From contig CAYURA010000038.1 in NCBI GenBank assembly GCA_964446775.1, positions 1 through 6,541 of the forward strand: DNA of 6,541 nt, given 5' to 3'. The position numbers were made by a program, and so were the translations under genes. The notes beneath the pieces were generated by a model. It searched no databases. It worked only from the letters and a program-made list of their open reading frames with translations, and had not been told where the DNA came from. Origin of the DNA: GCA-002841655 sp964446775. GTDB taxonomy: Bacteria > Patescibacteriota > Patescibacteriia > Patescibacteriales > UBA12465. Each line of letters opens with the position of its first letter. Position 1 is the stretch's first letter. Shown here piece after piece: positions 1 through 5,615 of the stretch.

Positions 1-28
1 GATTAATTATTAATTAATTGAATTAAAC

Positions 29-56
29 TTTATATCACAAATTGTTAAAGTATGAT
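29..56 (+). promoter_or_regulatory. Weak candidate promoter in front of the structured patch
   Basis: TTTATA (29-34) and TATGAT (51-56) are separated by 16 bases, giving 4/6 and 5/6 matches to the sigma-70 consensus. Transcription would start near 63, at the left edge of the GC-richer patch. An inverted repeat ATATCA (32-37)/TGATAT (53-58) lies across the same bases and could be an operator. The DNA is so AT-rich that chance matches are common, so this is weak support. Confidence 0.2.
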
Positions 57-60
57 ATTT

Positions 61-160
61 CTACTTGGCTAGACTATGACATTATCACATGGGCGAGACA
101 GCACGGGATCCTACATGTGAAGGCATGGGTTTAGAAGAGTCTTTCACTATCTAGATATCT
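61..160. other. GC-richer structured intergenic patch, possible small RNA
   Basis: This patch is clearly richer in G and C than the very AT-rich DNA on both sides. It contains a 7-bp perfect inverted repeat, TCACATG (85-91) with CATGTGA (114-120). Two possible outer stems exclude each other: AGACT (71-75) with AGTCT (138-142), or CTAGA (69-73) with TCTAG (150-154). A 10-base palindrome, TATCTAGATA, lies at 148-157. No tRNA, SRP RNA, RNase P, tmRNA or common riboswitch signature was recognised on either strand. A 21-codon plus-strand reading frame (89-154) exists but has no supporting signal. It could be a structured RNA, the 3' UTR of the dihydrouridine synthase transcript, or a decayed sequence. 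There is no U-tract that would end a plus-strand RNA. Confidence 0.3.
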
Positions 161-171
161 AAATATTGATA

Positions 172-1146
172 TTAAAAATTATCGGGAAAATTTAGAAGGA
201 CAGCCTTAAAATCAGCTAAACTAATTATATGTGACATTTTTTCCCGATAATTAGCTGCTCCGGGAAGTCCTTTGATATACCAAAGTAGTTGTTTTTTAAA
301 TTCAGGTAAGCCTAAGTCTCCTTGTCTGTTGTGAACTAAGTCTAAGTGCTCTAAGGCAATCTGTTTTTTTTCGGACCAGGTTTTAGGACGATATTTTCCA
401 GTCTGTAAATAATTTTTAATCTCTTGAAATATCCAGGGTCGACCATAAACGCCATGACCAATGCCAATGCCATCTGCTCCACTGACCTCTAAAGCTATTT
501 TAGCTATCTCTGGATCATAAATACCGCCATTAGCTAAAACAACGCCCTTAAAGCTTTCTTTTATCTTCCTAATATAATTATAATCAACTTCTTCGATCCA
601 AGGAGCTTCAAAGGACCGACCATGGACCATTAGCGCTGCTATGGGAAGGCCTTGGAGGTGATCTAAGAGATCTAAGCTATTTTGTTGGCTTTGTCCATCT
701 TTGAGCTTAATACTAGTTCTAGTTTTAATAGAGATGGGCAATCCATTAGCTCCTGATATAGTGGCCTCAACTATTTCTCTAGCTAAATCCAAATTTCTTA
801 ATAATGCGACACCACTATCATTGCCTGCAATCTTTTTTGCGGGACAACCAATATTAATGTCAATGCCGCTAGCGCCTAATTCTTTAGCTATTTTAGCTGA
901 TTCTTTAAAAAGTTTGGGCTCTTTGCCGCCGAGCTGTATAATAATAGGTTCCTCACTCTTATCGATTTCAGCCAATCTGATAGCGGCTGGATTATTTCTG
1001 GCCAGTGATTGAACCATAATCATTTCAGTGTATAATAAATCAGCCCCATATTTTTTAGCAATGAGACGAAAGGGAAGATTAGTTACACCACACATAGGTG
1101 CGAGGGCTAAGATAGGCTTATTCAGTTCTTGCCAGAAGTTTTTCAT
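172..1146 (-). CDS. dusB: tRNA dihydrouridine synthase, DusB/NifR3 family
   Basis: This 324-residue flavoenzyme reduces specific uridines in tRNA to dihydrouridine using FMN and NAD(P)H in the cytoplasm. An N-terminal TIM barrel starts with APMCGVTNLPFR (16-27). It continues with the INIGCP loop holding the catalytic Cys101, Lys141 in IKTR, His175 in VHGR, and ANGG (205-208) plus GIGIGHG (226-232) at the FMN phosphate. The C-terminal helical domain (about 245-324) has YLQTG and LLWYIKGLPG, which match the DusB/NifR3 group, and the length is normal for it. Position 231 is His where the family usually has Arg (IGRG). The start is the first Met, two to three bases after the predicted transcription start, with no Shine-Dalgarno site. 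The stop is TAA. The gene diverges from the SPFH gene. The family call is firm; which tRNA position is modified is not visible. Confidence 0.95.
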   Translation of the reverse strand: MKNFWQELNKPILALAPMCGVTNLPFRLIAKKYGADLLYTEMIMVQSLARNNPAAIRLAEIDKSEEPIIIQLGGKEPKLFKESAKIAKELGASGIDINIGCPAKKIAGNDSGVALLRNLDLAREIVEATISGANGLPISIKTRTSIKLKDGQSQQNSLDLLDHLQGLPIAALMVHGRSFEAPWIEEVDYNYIRKIKESFKGVVLANGGIYDPEIAKIALEVSGADGIGIGHGVYGRPWIFQEIKNYLQTGKYRPKTWSEKKQIALEHLDLVHNRQGDLGLPEFKKQLLWYIKGLPGAANYREKMSHIISLADFKAVLLNFPDNF

Positions 1147-1154
1147 ATAAGAAT

Positions 1155-1183
1155 AGGATATTGTTTAATTGTTATTTTGTCAA
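1155..1183 (-). promoter_or_regulatory. Strong sigma-70-type promoter for the dus gene
   Basis: Read on the minus strand, a perfect -35 TTGACA (1183-1178) is followed by a 17-base spacer and TATCCT (1160-1155) as the -10. The usual distance puts the transcription start at about 1148, only about two bases before the ATG at 1146. The mRNA would therefore be leaderless or nearly so, which fits the missing Shine-Dalgarno site. This is the best promoter match in the window. Confidence 0.65.
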
Positions 1184-1200
1184 AGTATGGTCAAAGTATG
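1179..1200. repeat. Perfect 11-base tandem repeat overlapping the dus -35 box
   Basis: GTCAAAGTATG occurs twice head to tail (1179-1189 and 1190-1200). A one-mismatch copy, GTTAAAGTATG, lies at 44-54 on the other side of the dus gene. On the minus strand each tandem unit carries TTTGAC, so the inner copy supplies most of the -35 box and the outer copy a second TTGAC. It may be a regulator site shared by the divergent genes, or a local duplication of the promoter element. Confidence 0.7.
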
Positions 1201-1238
1201 GGACTTTAGAACTTTATATGCTATCCTAATAATATAAT
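1200..1238 (+). promoter_or_regulatory. Candidate promoter region for the SPFH gene
   Basis: Two -10 candidates are visible. One is TATCCT (1222-1227) preceded by TGC as an extended -10, with a poor -35 GGGACT (1200-1205) 16 bases upstream. The other is a perfect TATAAT (1233-1238) with no good -35. They would give leaders of about 50 or 39 bases. The sequence does not decide between them. Confidence 0.35.
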
Positions 1239-1283
1239 GAGTAATATAAAAAAAGAAGATAGTTAATAATTAGCATAAAAAAT

Positions 1284-2108
1284 ATGTCACAAGTAATTGA
1301 TGTCGAAAAAATGGAAACAATTAGGAAAATTAAAAAAAATATTCCTATTTTAATTGCTGTATTTGTAATAATAGTTGCTCTATTCGCTAGTGTAGGCACA
1401 ATTGGTGCTGGTGAAAGAGGGGTCTTGTTGCAATTTGGGGCAGTACAAAAAAGAGTTATTGGTGAAGGTCTGTATTTTACTATACCGTTTGTGCAGACTG
1501 TTCAAAAAATGGACGTGAAAATTCAGAAAGATGAGGTGTCGGCTAGTGCATCTTCTAAGGATTTGCAGATTGTCACTTCAGCGATTGCAATTAATTATCA
1601 TTTAGTGCCTGAAGCAGTCAATAATATTTGGCAAGAAGTGGGCAAAAACTATAATCAAAGAATTATTGCTCCAGCTATTCAAGAAGCAGTTAAAGCAATA
1701 ACCGCAAAATATACGGCTGAAGAATTAATTACTAAAAGAGAAATTGTTAAAGAAGATATTAAAACTAATTTAACTGAAAGATTATCACGAAATGATATTG
1801 CGGTAGTTGAGATCAATATTACTGCTTTTGATTTTTCACGTGCCTTTAATGATGCCATTGAAGCAAAGGTAACAGCAGAGCAACTCAAATTAAAATCAGA
1901 GAGGGATCTAGAGAGGATTAGGATTGAGGCCGACCAAAGAGTGGTAGAGGCAGAAGGTAAGGCTAAAGCGATTAAGACTGAAGCTGAAGCCTTAAACTCT
2001 AATCCAAAGGTGGTTGAGCTACGATGGATTGAGAAATGGAATGGTGAAACACCACAATATTGGGGAGGGGCTACCCCGTTTATTGGTCTACCCCAAGAGA
2101 TTAAATAG
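1284..2108 (+). CDS. Prohibitin-like SPFH (band 7) membrane protein
   Basis: This 274-residue protein has the usual prohibitin layout. A short Lys-rich N-terminus (KIKKN) precedes one membrane segment at about 20-40. The SPFH domain follows at about 41-195, opening with GAGERGVLLQFG and GLYFTIPFVQ. An Ala/Glu/Lys/Arg-rich coiled coil runs from about 190 to 238 (VTAEQ, RIEADQR, EAEGKAKA). The tail at 239-274 (NPKVVELRWIEKWNG, then PFIGLP) matches prohibitins. Such proteins form large ring assemblies that organise membranes or control membrane proteases such as FtsH. The positive N-terminus suggests it is cytoplasmic and that the SPFH domain faces outward, as in HflK/HflC. No protease or NfeD gene is next to it. 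ATG at 1284 is used because an in-frame TAG lies at 1260; Met10 (1311) is a possible later start. There is no Shine-Dalgarno site, and the stop is TAG. Confidence 0.93.
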   Translation: MSQVIDVEKMETIRKIKKNIPILIAVFVIIVALFASVGTIGAGERGVLLQFGAVQKRVIGEGLYFTIPFVQTVQKMDVKIQKDEVSASASSKDLQIVTSAIAINYHLVPEAVNNIWQEVGKNYNQRIIAPAIQEAVKAITAKYTAEELITKREIVKEDIKTNLTERLSRNDIAVVEINITAFDFSRAFNDAIEAKVTAEQLKLKSERDLERIRIEADQRVVEAEGKAKAIKTEAEALNSNPKVVELRWIEKWNGETPQYWGGATPFIGLPQEIK

Positions 2109-2140
2109 GGTGCTAATAAAATAAAGATTAATTTGGTATA

Positions 2141-2172
2141 AAGCAAAACAGACTAATTGGTCTGTTTTGTTT
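2141..2172. terminator. Bidirectional intrinsic terminator between convergent genes
   Basis: CAAAACAGAC (2144-2153) and GTCTGTTTTG (2160-2169) form a perfect 10-bp stem with a 6-base loop. A-T and G-T pairs extend it to about 13 bp (2141-2172). The right arm is T-rich when read on plus (TTTTGTTT) and the other arm is T-rich on minus (TTTTGCTTTAT), so it can work both ways. It lies 32 bases after the SPFH stop and 67 bases beyond the end of the purine gene. The T-tracts are interrupted by a G or C. Confidence 0.8.
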
Positions 2173-2239
2173 CAGCTTGATATAAAATTGGATACTTTTA
2201 TACTCTTCTTTTTATTCTAACTATTAACATTTTTTAACT

Positions 2240-3283
2240 CTATGTTTGTTTTAAACCGTGAGCTACACTTTCATGATAGCCAGCACTACTAATTTCAATA
2301 AAATCTGCTTTACCCTTCAAGGCCTCAATATTTTTTGCTCCAAGATAAGTCATCCCAGATGATAGTCCACCAAGGAGACGGATAATTATTGGCGCCACTG
2401 GTCCTTTATAAGGAATCTTAGTCATTTCTCCTTCTACATGTATCACCTCTTTTTCTTTAGAGCCATCTAAAGCCATTTTTTTGATCGTGGCTAAATAGCT
2501 AGCCATGCCTCGATAATCTTTATATTTCTTGTCATTAATTATAATCATTTTTCCTGGACATTCATCGGTAGCTGAAAAAAATGAACCAGACATGATAGTA
2601 TTGGCGCCAGCTCCGATAGCTTTGACTATATCACCAGAACTTTCAAAGCCTCCATCAGCACAGAGAGGCACTCTCCCTTGGCTGGCTTCATAAACATCCA
2701 TGATAGCAGTTAATTGAGGGACTCCGGTGCCAGCCATTATTCTAGTAGTGCACATGGATCCAGGGCCGATACCAATTTTAATAGCATCAGCTTTTTTACT
2801 AATAAAATATTCAGCTGCATCTTTAGTGGCAATGTTGCCAACCATTACATCAATTTTAGGGTAGTTTTCTTTAATATAGTCTAAAGTTTTACCCACTCTT
2901 TTAGAGTGTCCATGAGCTACATCTAAAACTAAAATATTTACCCCTACCTCAGATAGAGCTTTAATTCTTTCTTCGTAATCTTTAACACCAATGGCGGCTG
3001 CCGTAATTAAATTATGAGCTTTAACTTTTTCTACCTCAACTTTCTGATCTGCAATGCTTAAAAAACGATGAATAACACCTAGTCCACCAAGACGGCCAAT
3101 AGCGATTGCCATGTCGCTTTCGCAGATAGTATCCATATTAGCAGCGATTATAGGAATATCTAACTTATAGTTACTGCTTACTTGTGTTTGAAAGCTAACA
3201 TCGCGCCGAGAACGGATGCGATTATATTTAGGAATGATTAGGACATCATCAAATGAATACCCACGAGCAATAATTCTAGCCAT
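2240..3283 (-). CDS. CBS-less IMP dehydrogenase/GMP reductase family enzyme, probably GMP reductase
   Basis: This 347-residue TIM-barrel enzyme interconverts IMP with XMP (IMPDH) or GMP with IMP (GMP reductase). Seen are FDDVLIIP (11-18), PIIAANMDT (44-52), DVAHGHS (121-127), the catalytic loop GPGSMCTTR with Cys178 and Thr180, DGG (210-212), YRGMAS (257-262), Glu284 in EGE, and YKG (292-294). The two CBS domains of standard IMPDH are absent: VKAHN (87-91) runs straight into TAAAIGV. The flap (about 262-290) lacks the Arg-Tyr pair that IMPDH uses to hydrolyse the XMP intermediate; this, the length and AANMDT favour GMP reductase. Against it, AHGHS, DECPG and the C-terminal ESVAHG resemble IMPDH. 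A salvage role, GMP to IMP with NADPH, is the better inference. There is no Shine-Dalgarno site, the stop is TAG, and the gene converges on the SPFH gene. Confidence 0.9.
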   Translation of the reverse strand: MARIIARGYSFDDVLIIPKYNRIRSRRDVSFQTQVSSNYKLDIPIIAANMDTICESDMAIAIGRLGGLGVIHRFLSIADQKVEVEKVKAHNLITAAAIGVKDYEERIKALSEVGVNILVLDVAHGHSKRVGKTLDYIKENYPKIDVMVGNIATKDAAEYFISKKADAIKIGIGPGSMCTTRIMAGTGVPQLTAIMDVYEASQGRVPLCADGGFESSGDIVKAIGAGANTIMSGSFFSATDECPGKMIIINDKKYKDYRGMASYLATIKKMALDGSKEKEVIHVEGEMTKIPYKGPVAPIIIRLLGGLSSGMTYLGAKNIEALKGKADFIEISSAGYHESVAHGLKQT

Positions 3284-3321
3284 AATTTAAAAAATTAATT
3301 ATTTTTATTTATACCTTGTCT

Positions 3322-3350
3322 ATTATGACTTCTTATTTGCTTTAAGTAAA
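3322..3350 (-). promoter_or_regulatory. Promoter candidate for the IMPDH/GMP reductase gene
   Basis: On the minus strand TTTACT (3350-3345) and CATAAT (3327-3322) are separated by exactly 17 bases, with 4/6 and 5/6 consensus matches. Transcription would start near 3315, leaving an AT-rich leader of about 31 bases without a Shine-Dalgarno site. No riboswitch-like structure is visible in that leader. Confidence 0.5.
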
Positions 3351-3387
3351 GGGACATTACTTTATTTGTAAATTTTATTAAATTTTT

Positions 3388-3417
3388 TTGCTTATAATCA
3401 TCTTTTTATACTATAAT
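3388..3417 (+). promoter_or_regulatory. Promoter candidate for the helicase gene
   Basis: A perfect TATAAT (3412-3417) lies 18 bases after a half-matching TTGCTT (3388-3393). The start point would be about 3424, directly before the ATG at 3425, so the mRNA would be leaderless. A second TATAAT (3393-3398) with TG four bases before it could instead give a leader of about 20 bases. Confidence 0.4.
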
Positions 3418-3424
3418 AATAAAT

Positions 3425-4741
3425 ATGAATCAAAAAGAAGCTTTTAAAATTCTTAATTCAGGTCATAATGTTTTGTTGACCGGAGCGGCTGGAAGTGGAA
3501 AAACATATTTGTTGAATAAATATATTAATTCGCTTAGAGAGCAAGGGATTGCTGTCGCGATTACCGCCTCCACCGGCATTGCGGCTACTCATCTGGGCGG
3601 GCGAACTATTCATTCTTGGTCAGGAATAGGGATAAAAGATGAATTAACCCGTAAGGATTTACAGAATTTAGCAAAAAAAACATATCTTAAAAAACAGTTT
3701 GAAAAAACTGAAGTTTTAGTTGTAGATGAAATATCAATGCTTTCCGCTTACCATTTAGACATGATAAATTTAGTTTGCCAAACAATGAAAAAAAACTCCC
3801 TCCCCTTTGGTGGTATACAAGTTATATTGTCGGGCGATTTTTTTCAATTACCACCAATTAACAGAAATTCGAATAAGATAAAGTTTATAAATAGAGCAGA
3901 AGTCTGGCAAGAGATGGACATTAGAGTTTGCTATTTAACCGATCAATATCGTCAGAGTGATAAAATTTTTTCCACTTTATTAAACAACCTGAGATTAAAT
4001 AAATTAGGAGAAGAAGGCTTGAAACTTTTAAAATCAAGAATTAGTGAGAATCAAAAAGAATATAGTAGCATGAAAATAACTAAACTTTATACTCATAATA
4101 TCGATGTTGATCGGGTAAATCAATTAGAATTAGATAAGATTGAAGCAGAGGAAAAAATTTATCAAATGACGTCTCAGGGCGAAGAAAATTTAATTAAGGT
4201 TTTAGAAAAAAATTGTTTAGCCCCACAAAAACTAGTCCTAAAAAAAGGAGCTTTAGTAATGTTTGTAAAGAACAAATTTGTTAATGATCGAGTAGTTTAC
4301 GTAAATGGCAGTATTGGCTTAGTGATTGGCTTTAATGTTAATTACTATCCTAGGGTACGATTACACAGTGGCGATGTCATCGATGTCGTACCTGATAGTT
4401 GGCAAATAAATGATAATAATGAACAGGTCTTAGCAAAAATAAATCAGCTACCACTACGCTTAGCTTGGGCAATAACAATTCATAAAAGCCAAGGTATGAC
4501 TCTGGATGAGGCAGTAATCGATTTAAGCCAATCTTTTAGTTACGGCATGGGTTATGTAGCTCTTTCACGACTCAAAAATTTAGAAGGATTACATCTTTTA
4601 GGTATTAACGACTTAGCCTGCCAAGTAGATCCGCAGATATTACAATATGATCAAGAGCTTTTGAATCTATCAGAAGAAGCGAAGAAAAATAAGAAGTCTG
4701 TTTGGCGAAAAGAACAGGGTAATTTAGATATTTTTAATTAA
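3425..4741 (+). CDS. PIF1-family (SF1B) 5'-3' DNA helicase, minimal core
   Basis: This 438-residue ATPase belongs to the PIF1 branch of superfamily 1B, which unwinds DNA 5' to 3' and clears G-quadruplexes, R-loops and stalled forks. The motifs are in order: Walker A GAAGSGKT (20-27, Lys26), motif Ia TASTGIAA with GGRTIHSW (48-65), Walker B VLVVDEIS (Asp101, Glu102), motif III SGDFFQLPP (136-144), motif IV QYRQ (174-177, Arg176), motif V TIHKSQGMTLD (351-361) and motif VI YVALSR (377-382, Arg382). All catalytic residues are present. The protein ends about 55 residues after motif VI in a charged tail, with none of the extra C-terminal domains (HRDC, WYL and similar) found in many bacterial relatives. 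It starts at the first ATG without a Shine-Dalgarno site and stops at TAA. It diverges from the purine gene and sits alone upstream of the SDR pair. Its cellular substrate is not visible. Confidence 0.95.
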   Translation: MNQKEAFKILNSGHNVLLTGAAGSGKTYLLNKYINSLREQGIAVAITASTGIAATHLGGRTIHSWSGIGIKDELTRKDLQNLAKKTYLKKQFEKTEVLVVDEISMLSAYHLDMINLVCQTMKKNSLPFGGIQVILSGDFFQLPPINRNSNKIKFINRAEVWQEMDIRVCYLTDQYRQSDKIFSTLLNNLRLNKLGEEGLKLLKSRISENQKEYSSMKITKLYTHNIDVDRVNQLELDKIEAEEKIYQMTSQGEENLIKVLEKNCLAPQKLVLKKGALVMFVKNKFVNDRVVYVNGSIGLVIGFNVNYYPRVRLHSGDVIDVVPDSWQINDNNEQVLAKINQLPLRLAWAITIHKSQGMTLDEAVIDLSQSFSYGMGYVALSRLKNLEGLHLLGINDLACQVDPQILQYDQELLNLSEEAKKNKKSVWRKEQGNLDIFN

Positions 4742-4764
4742 ATACAATTATAAGTTCTTTAATC

Positions 4765-4794
4765 TTAGCCTTTTAAGGTTTTTTTTGTTATACT
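4765..4794 (+). promoter_or_regulatory. Extended -10 promoter for the SDR-HD gene pair
   Basis: TGT directly precedes TATACT (4789-4794), an extended -10 with a 5/6 hexamer. The -35 candidate TTAGCC (4765-4770), 18 bases upstream, is poor, as extended -10 promoters allow. Transcription would start near 4801, giving a leader of about 37 bases with no Shine-Dalgarno site. It is probably also the promoter of the HD gene. Confidence 0.5.
4767..4786 (+). terminator. Weak intrinsic terminator after the helicase gene
   Basis: AGCCTT (4767-4772) can pair with AAGGTT (4775-4780, one G-T pair), followed by a run of eight T (4779-4786). The T-run is strong but the stem is short and the loop nearly absent; three to five stable pairs are realistic. 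It lies 25 bases after the helicase stop and overlaps the SDR promoter. Confidence 0.35.
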
Positions 4795-4837
4795 TTAGAA
4801 TAGCTTAATCAATTTTATTCATAATTTATAAATTAAT

Positions 4838-5581
4838 ATGGTTAATTTAACAGGAAAGGTGGCTTTAGTTACTGGCGCTGCTCATGGTATTGGTCGGGGC
4901 ATAGCTTTAAATCTAGCTAAACTAGGAGCACAGGTAATTGTAAGCGACATTAATTTAGCTGACGCTAAAATCGTTTCACATGAAATTAAGGCCATGGGCG
5001 CAAGCGCTATTGCTATAAAGTGTGATGTTAGTCTGAAGCACGAGGTTGATACTCTATTTAAAAGGGCATTAAAACATTTTGCTAAATTGGATATTTTAAT
5101 TCATAATGCGGGCATTTACCCTTATAAGAAATTTGCTGAGCTTAATGAAGCAGATTGGGATAAGGTTATGGCGGTTAATTTAAAGAGCGCCTTCTTTTGC
5201 TCACAAGCTGCGAGCAAGGTAATGAAACCTAATTCTAAAATAGTCCATATTTCTTCTATGGCAGCTTTCATTGGTTATCCAGGTTTTAGTCATTACTGTG
5301 CCTCTAAAGCTGGCATGAATGGCTTTGTAAGAGCCTTAGCCTTAGAACTCGCAACTAGTAAAATTAATGTTAATGCGCTTGCTCCAGGCATAATTGATAA
5401 TACCGGAGAAATCATTAAATCTTCTAAAAAAGAGCAAAAGTCTAGCTCTAACTTAATCCCCTTGGGCCGAGTTGGTACTCCAGCTGATATTGCTGAGGTA
5501 GCCTCTTTTTTAGCCTCTGACTGTGCTAGCTATATCACCGGGCAGACAATTATTGTTGATGGTGGCTATACTTTAAATTAA
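4838..5581 (+). CDS. Classical short-chain dehydrogenase/reductase, NAD(H)-type
   Basis: This 247-residue Rossmann-fold oxidoreductase has the typical length of classical SDRs. It shows the dinucleotide motif TGAAHGIG (12-19), CDV (62-64) at the adenine ring, HNAG (89-92), and the catalytic tetrad Asn114, Ser140, Tyr153, Lys157 (YCASK), followed by the PG motif (183-184). It ends with ITGQTIIVDGGY (233-244). Asp37 ends the second strand (VSDIN) and His16 replaces the basic residue common in NADP enzymes. Both point to NAD(H) rather than NADPH. That argues against FabG, which it otherwise resembles, and for an alcohol, sugar or hydroxyacid dehydrogenase. The substrate loop (about 185-208) is rich in Ser and Lys and gives no clue to substrate. 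There is no Shine-Dalgarno site and the stop is TAA. The HD gene begins 34 bases later on the same strand. Confidence 0.93.
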   Translation: MVNLTGKVALVTGAAHGIGRGIALNLAKLGAQVIVSDINLADAKIVSHEIKAMGASAIAIKCDVSLKHEVDTLFKRALKHFAKLDILIHNAGIYPYKKFAELNEADWDKVMAVNLKSAFFCSQAASKVMKPNSKIVHISSMAAFIGYPGFSHYCASKAGMNGFVRALALELATSKINVNALAPGIIDNTGEIIKSSKKEQKSSSNLIPLGRVGTPADIAEVASFLASDCASYITGQTIIVDGGYTLN

Positions 5582-5595
5582 TTTCTTTTATTTTT

Positions 5596-5601
5596 TATAA
5601 T
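5596..5601 (+). promoter_or_regulatory. Possible internal -10 box before the HD gene
   Basis: A perfect TATAAT lies 14 bases before the HD gene ATG, which would give a leader of about 8 bases. The -35 position, inside the end of the SDR gene, holds only TTAAAT (5573-5578, 17-base spacer). In T/A-rich spacer DNA this may be chance, so transcription from the SDR promoter stays the simpler reading. Confidence 0.25.
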
Positions 5602-5615
5602 TTAATTTTAAAAAT

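Noticed and set aside
1..26. Low-complexity TTAATTAATT repeat as a replication or attachment site
   Set aside because: It is simple AT-rich sequence with no DnaA box, direct repeat pair or integrase nearby.
61..160. tRNA, SRP RNA, RNase P RNA or tmRNA
   Set aside because: No T-arm GGTTCGA-type sequence, CCA end, SRP loop motif or RNase P conserved blocks were found on either strand.
701..1012. 103-codon plus-strand reading frame inside the dus gene
   Set aside because: It is opposite a strongly conserved gene, is rich in Leu/Ser as expected for an antisense shadow, and shows no domain or start signal.
1679..2146. 155-codon minus-strand reading frame opposite the SPFH gene
   Set aside because: It is the antisense of the coiled-coil coding region, with low-complexity Ser/Leu/Ala composition, and it starts within a well-supported gene.
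3284..3424. Riboswitch in the purine gene leader
   Set aside because: The leader is about 31 bases of almost pure A/T with no aptamer-like conserved segments.
4838..5581. FabG (3-oxoacyl-ACP reductase)
   Set aside because: Asp37 and His16 point to NAD(H), and no fatty-acid synthesis gene is adjacent.
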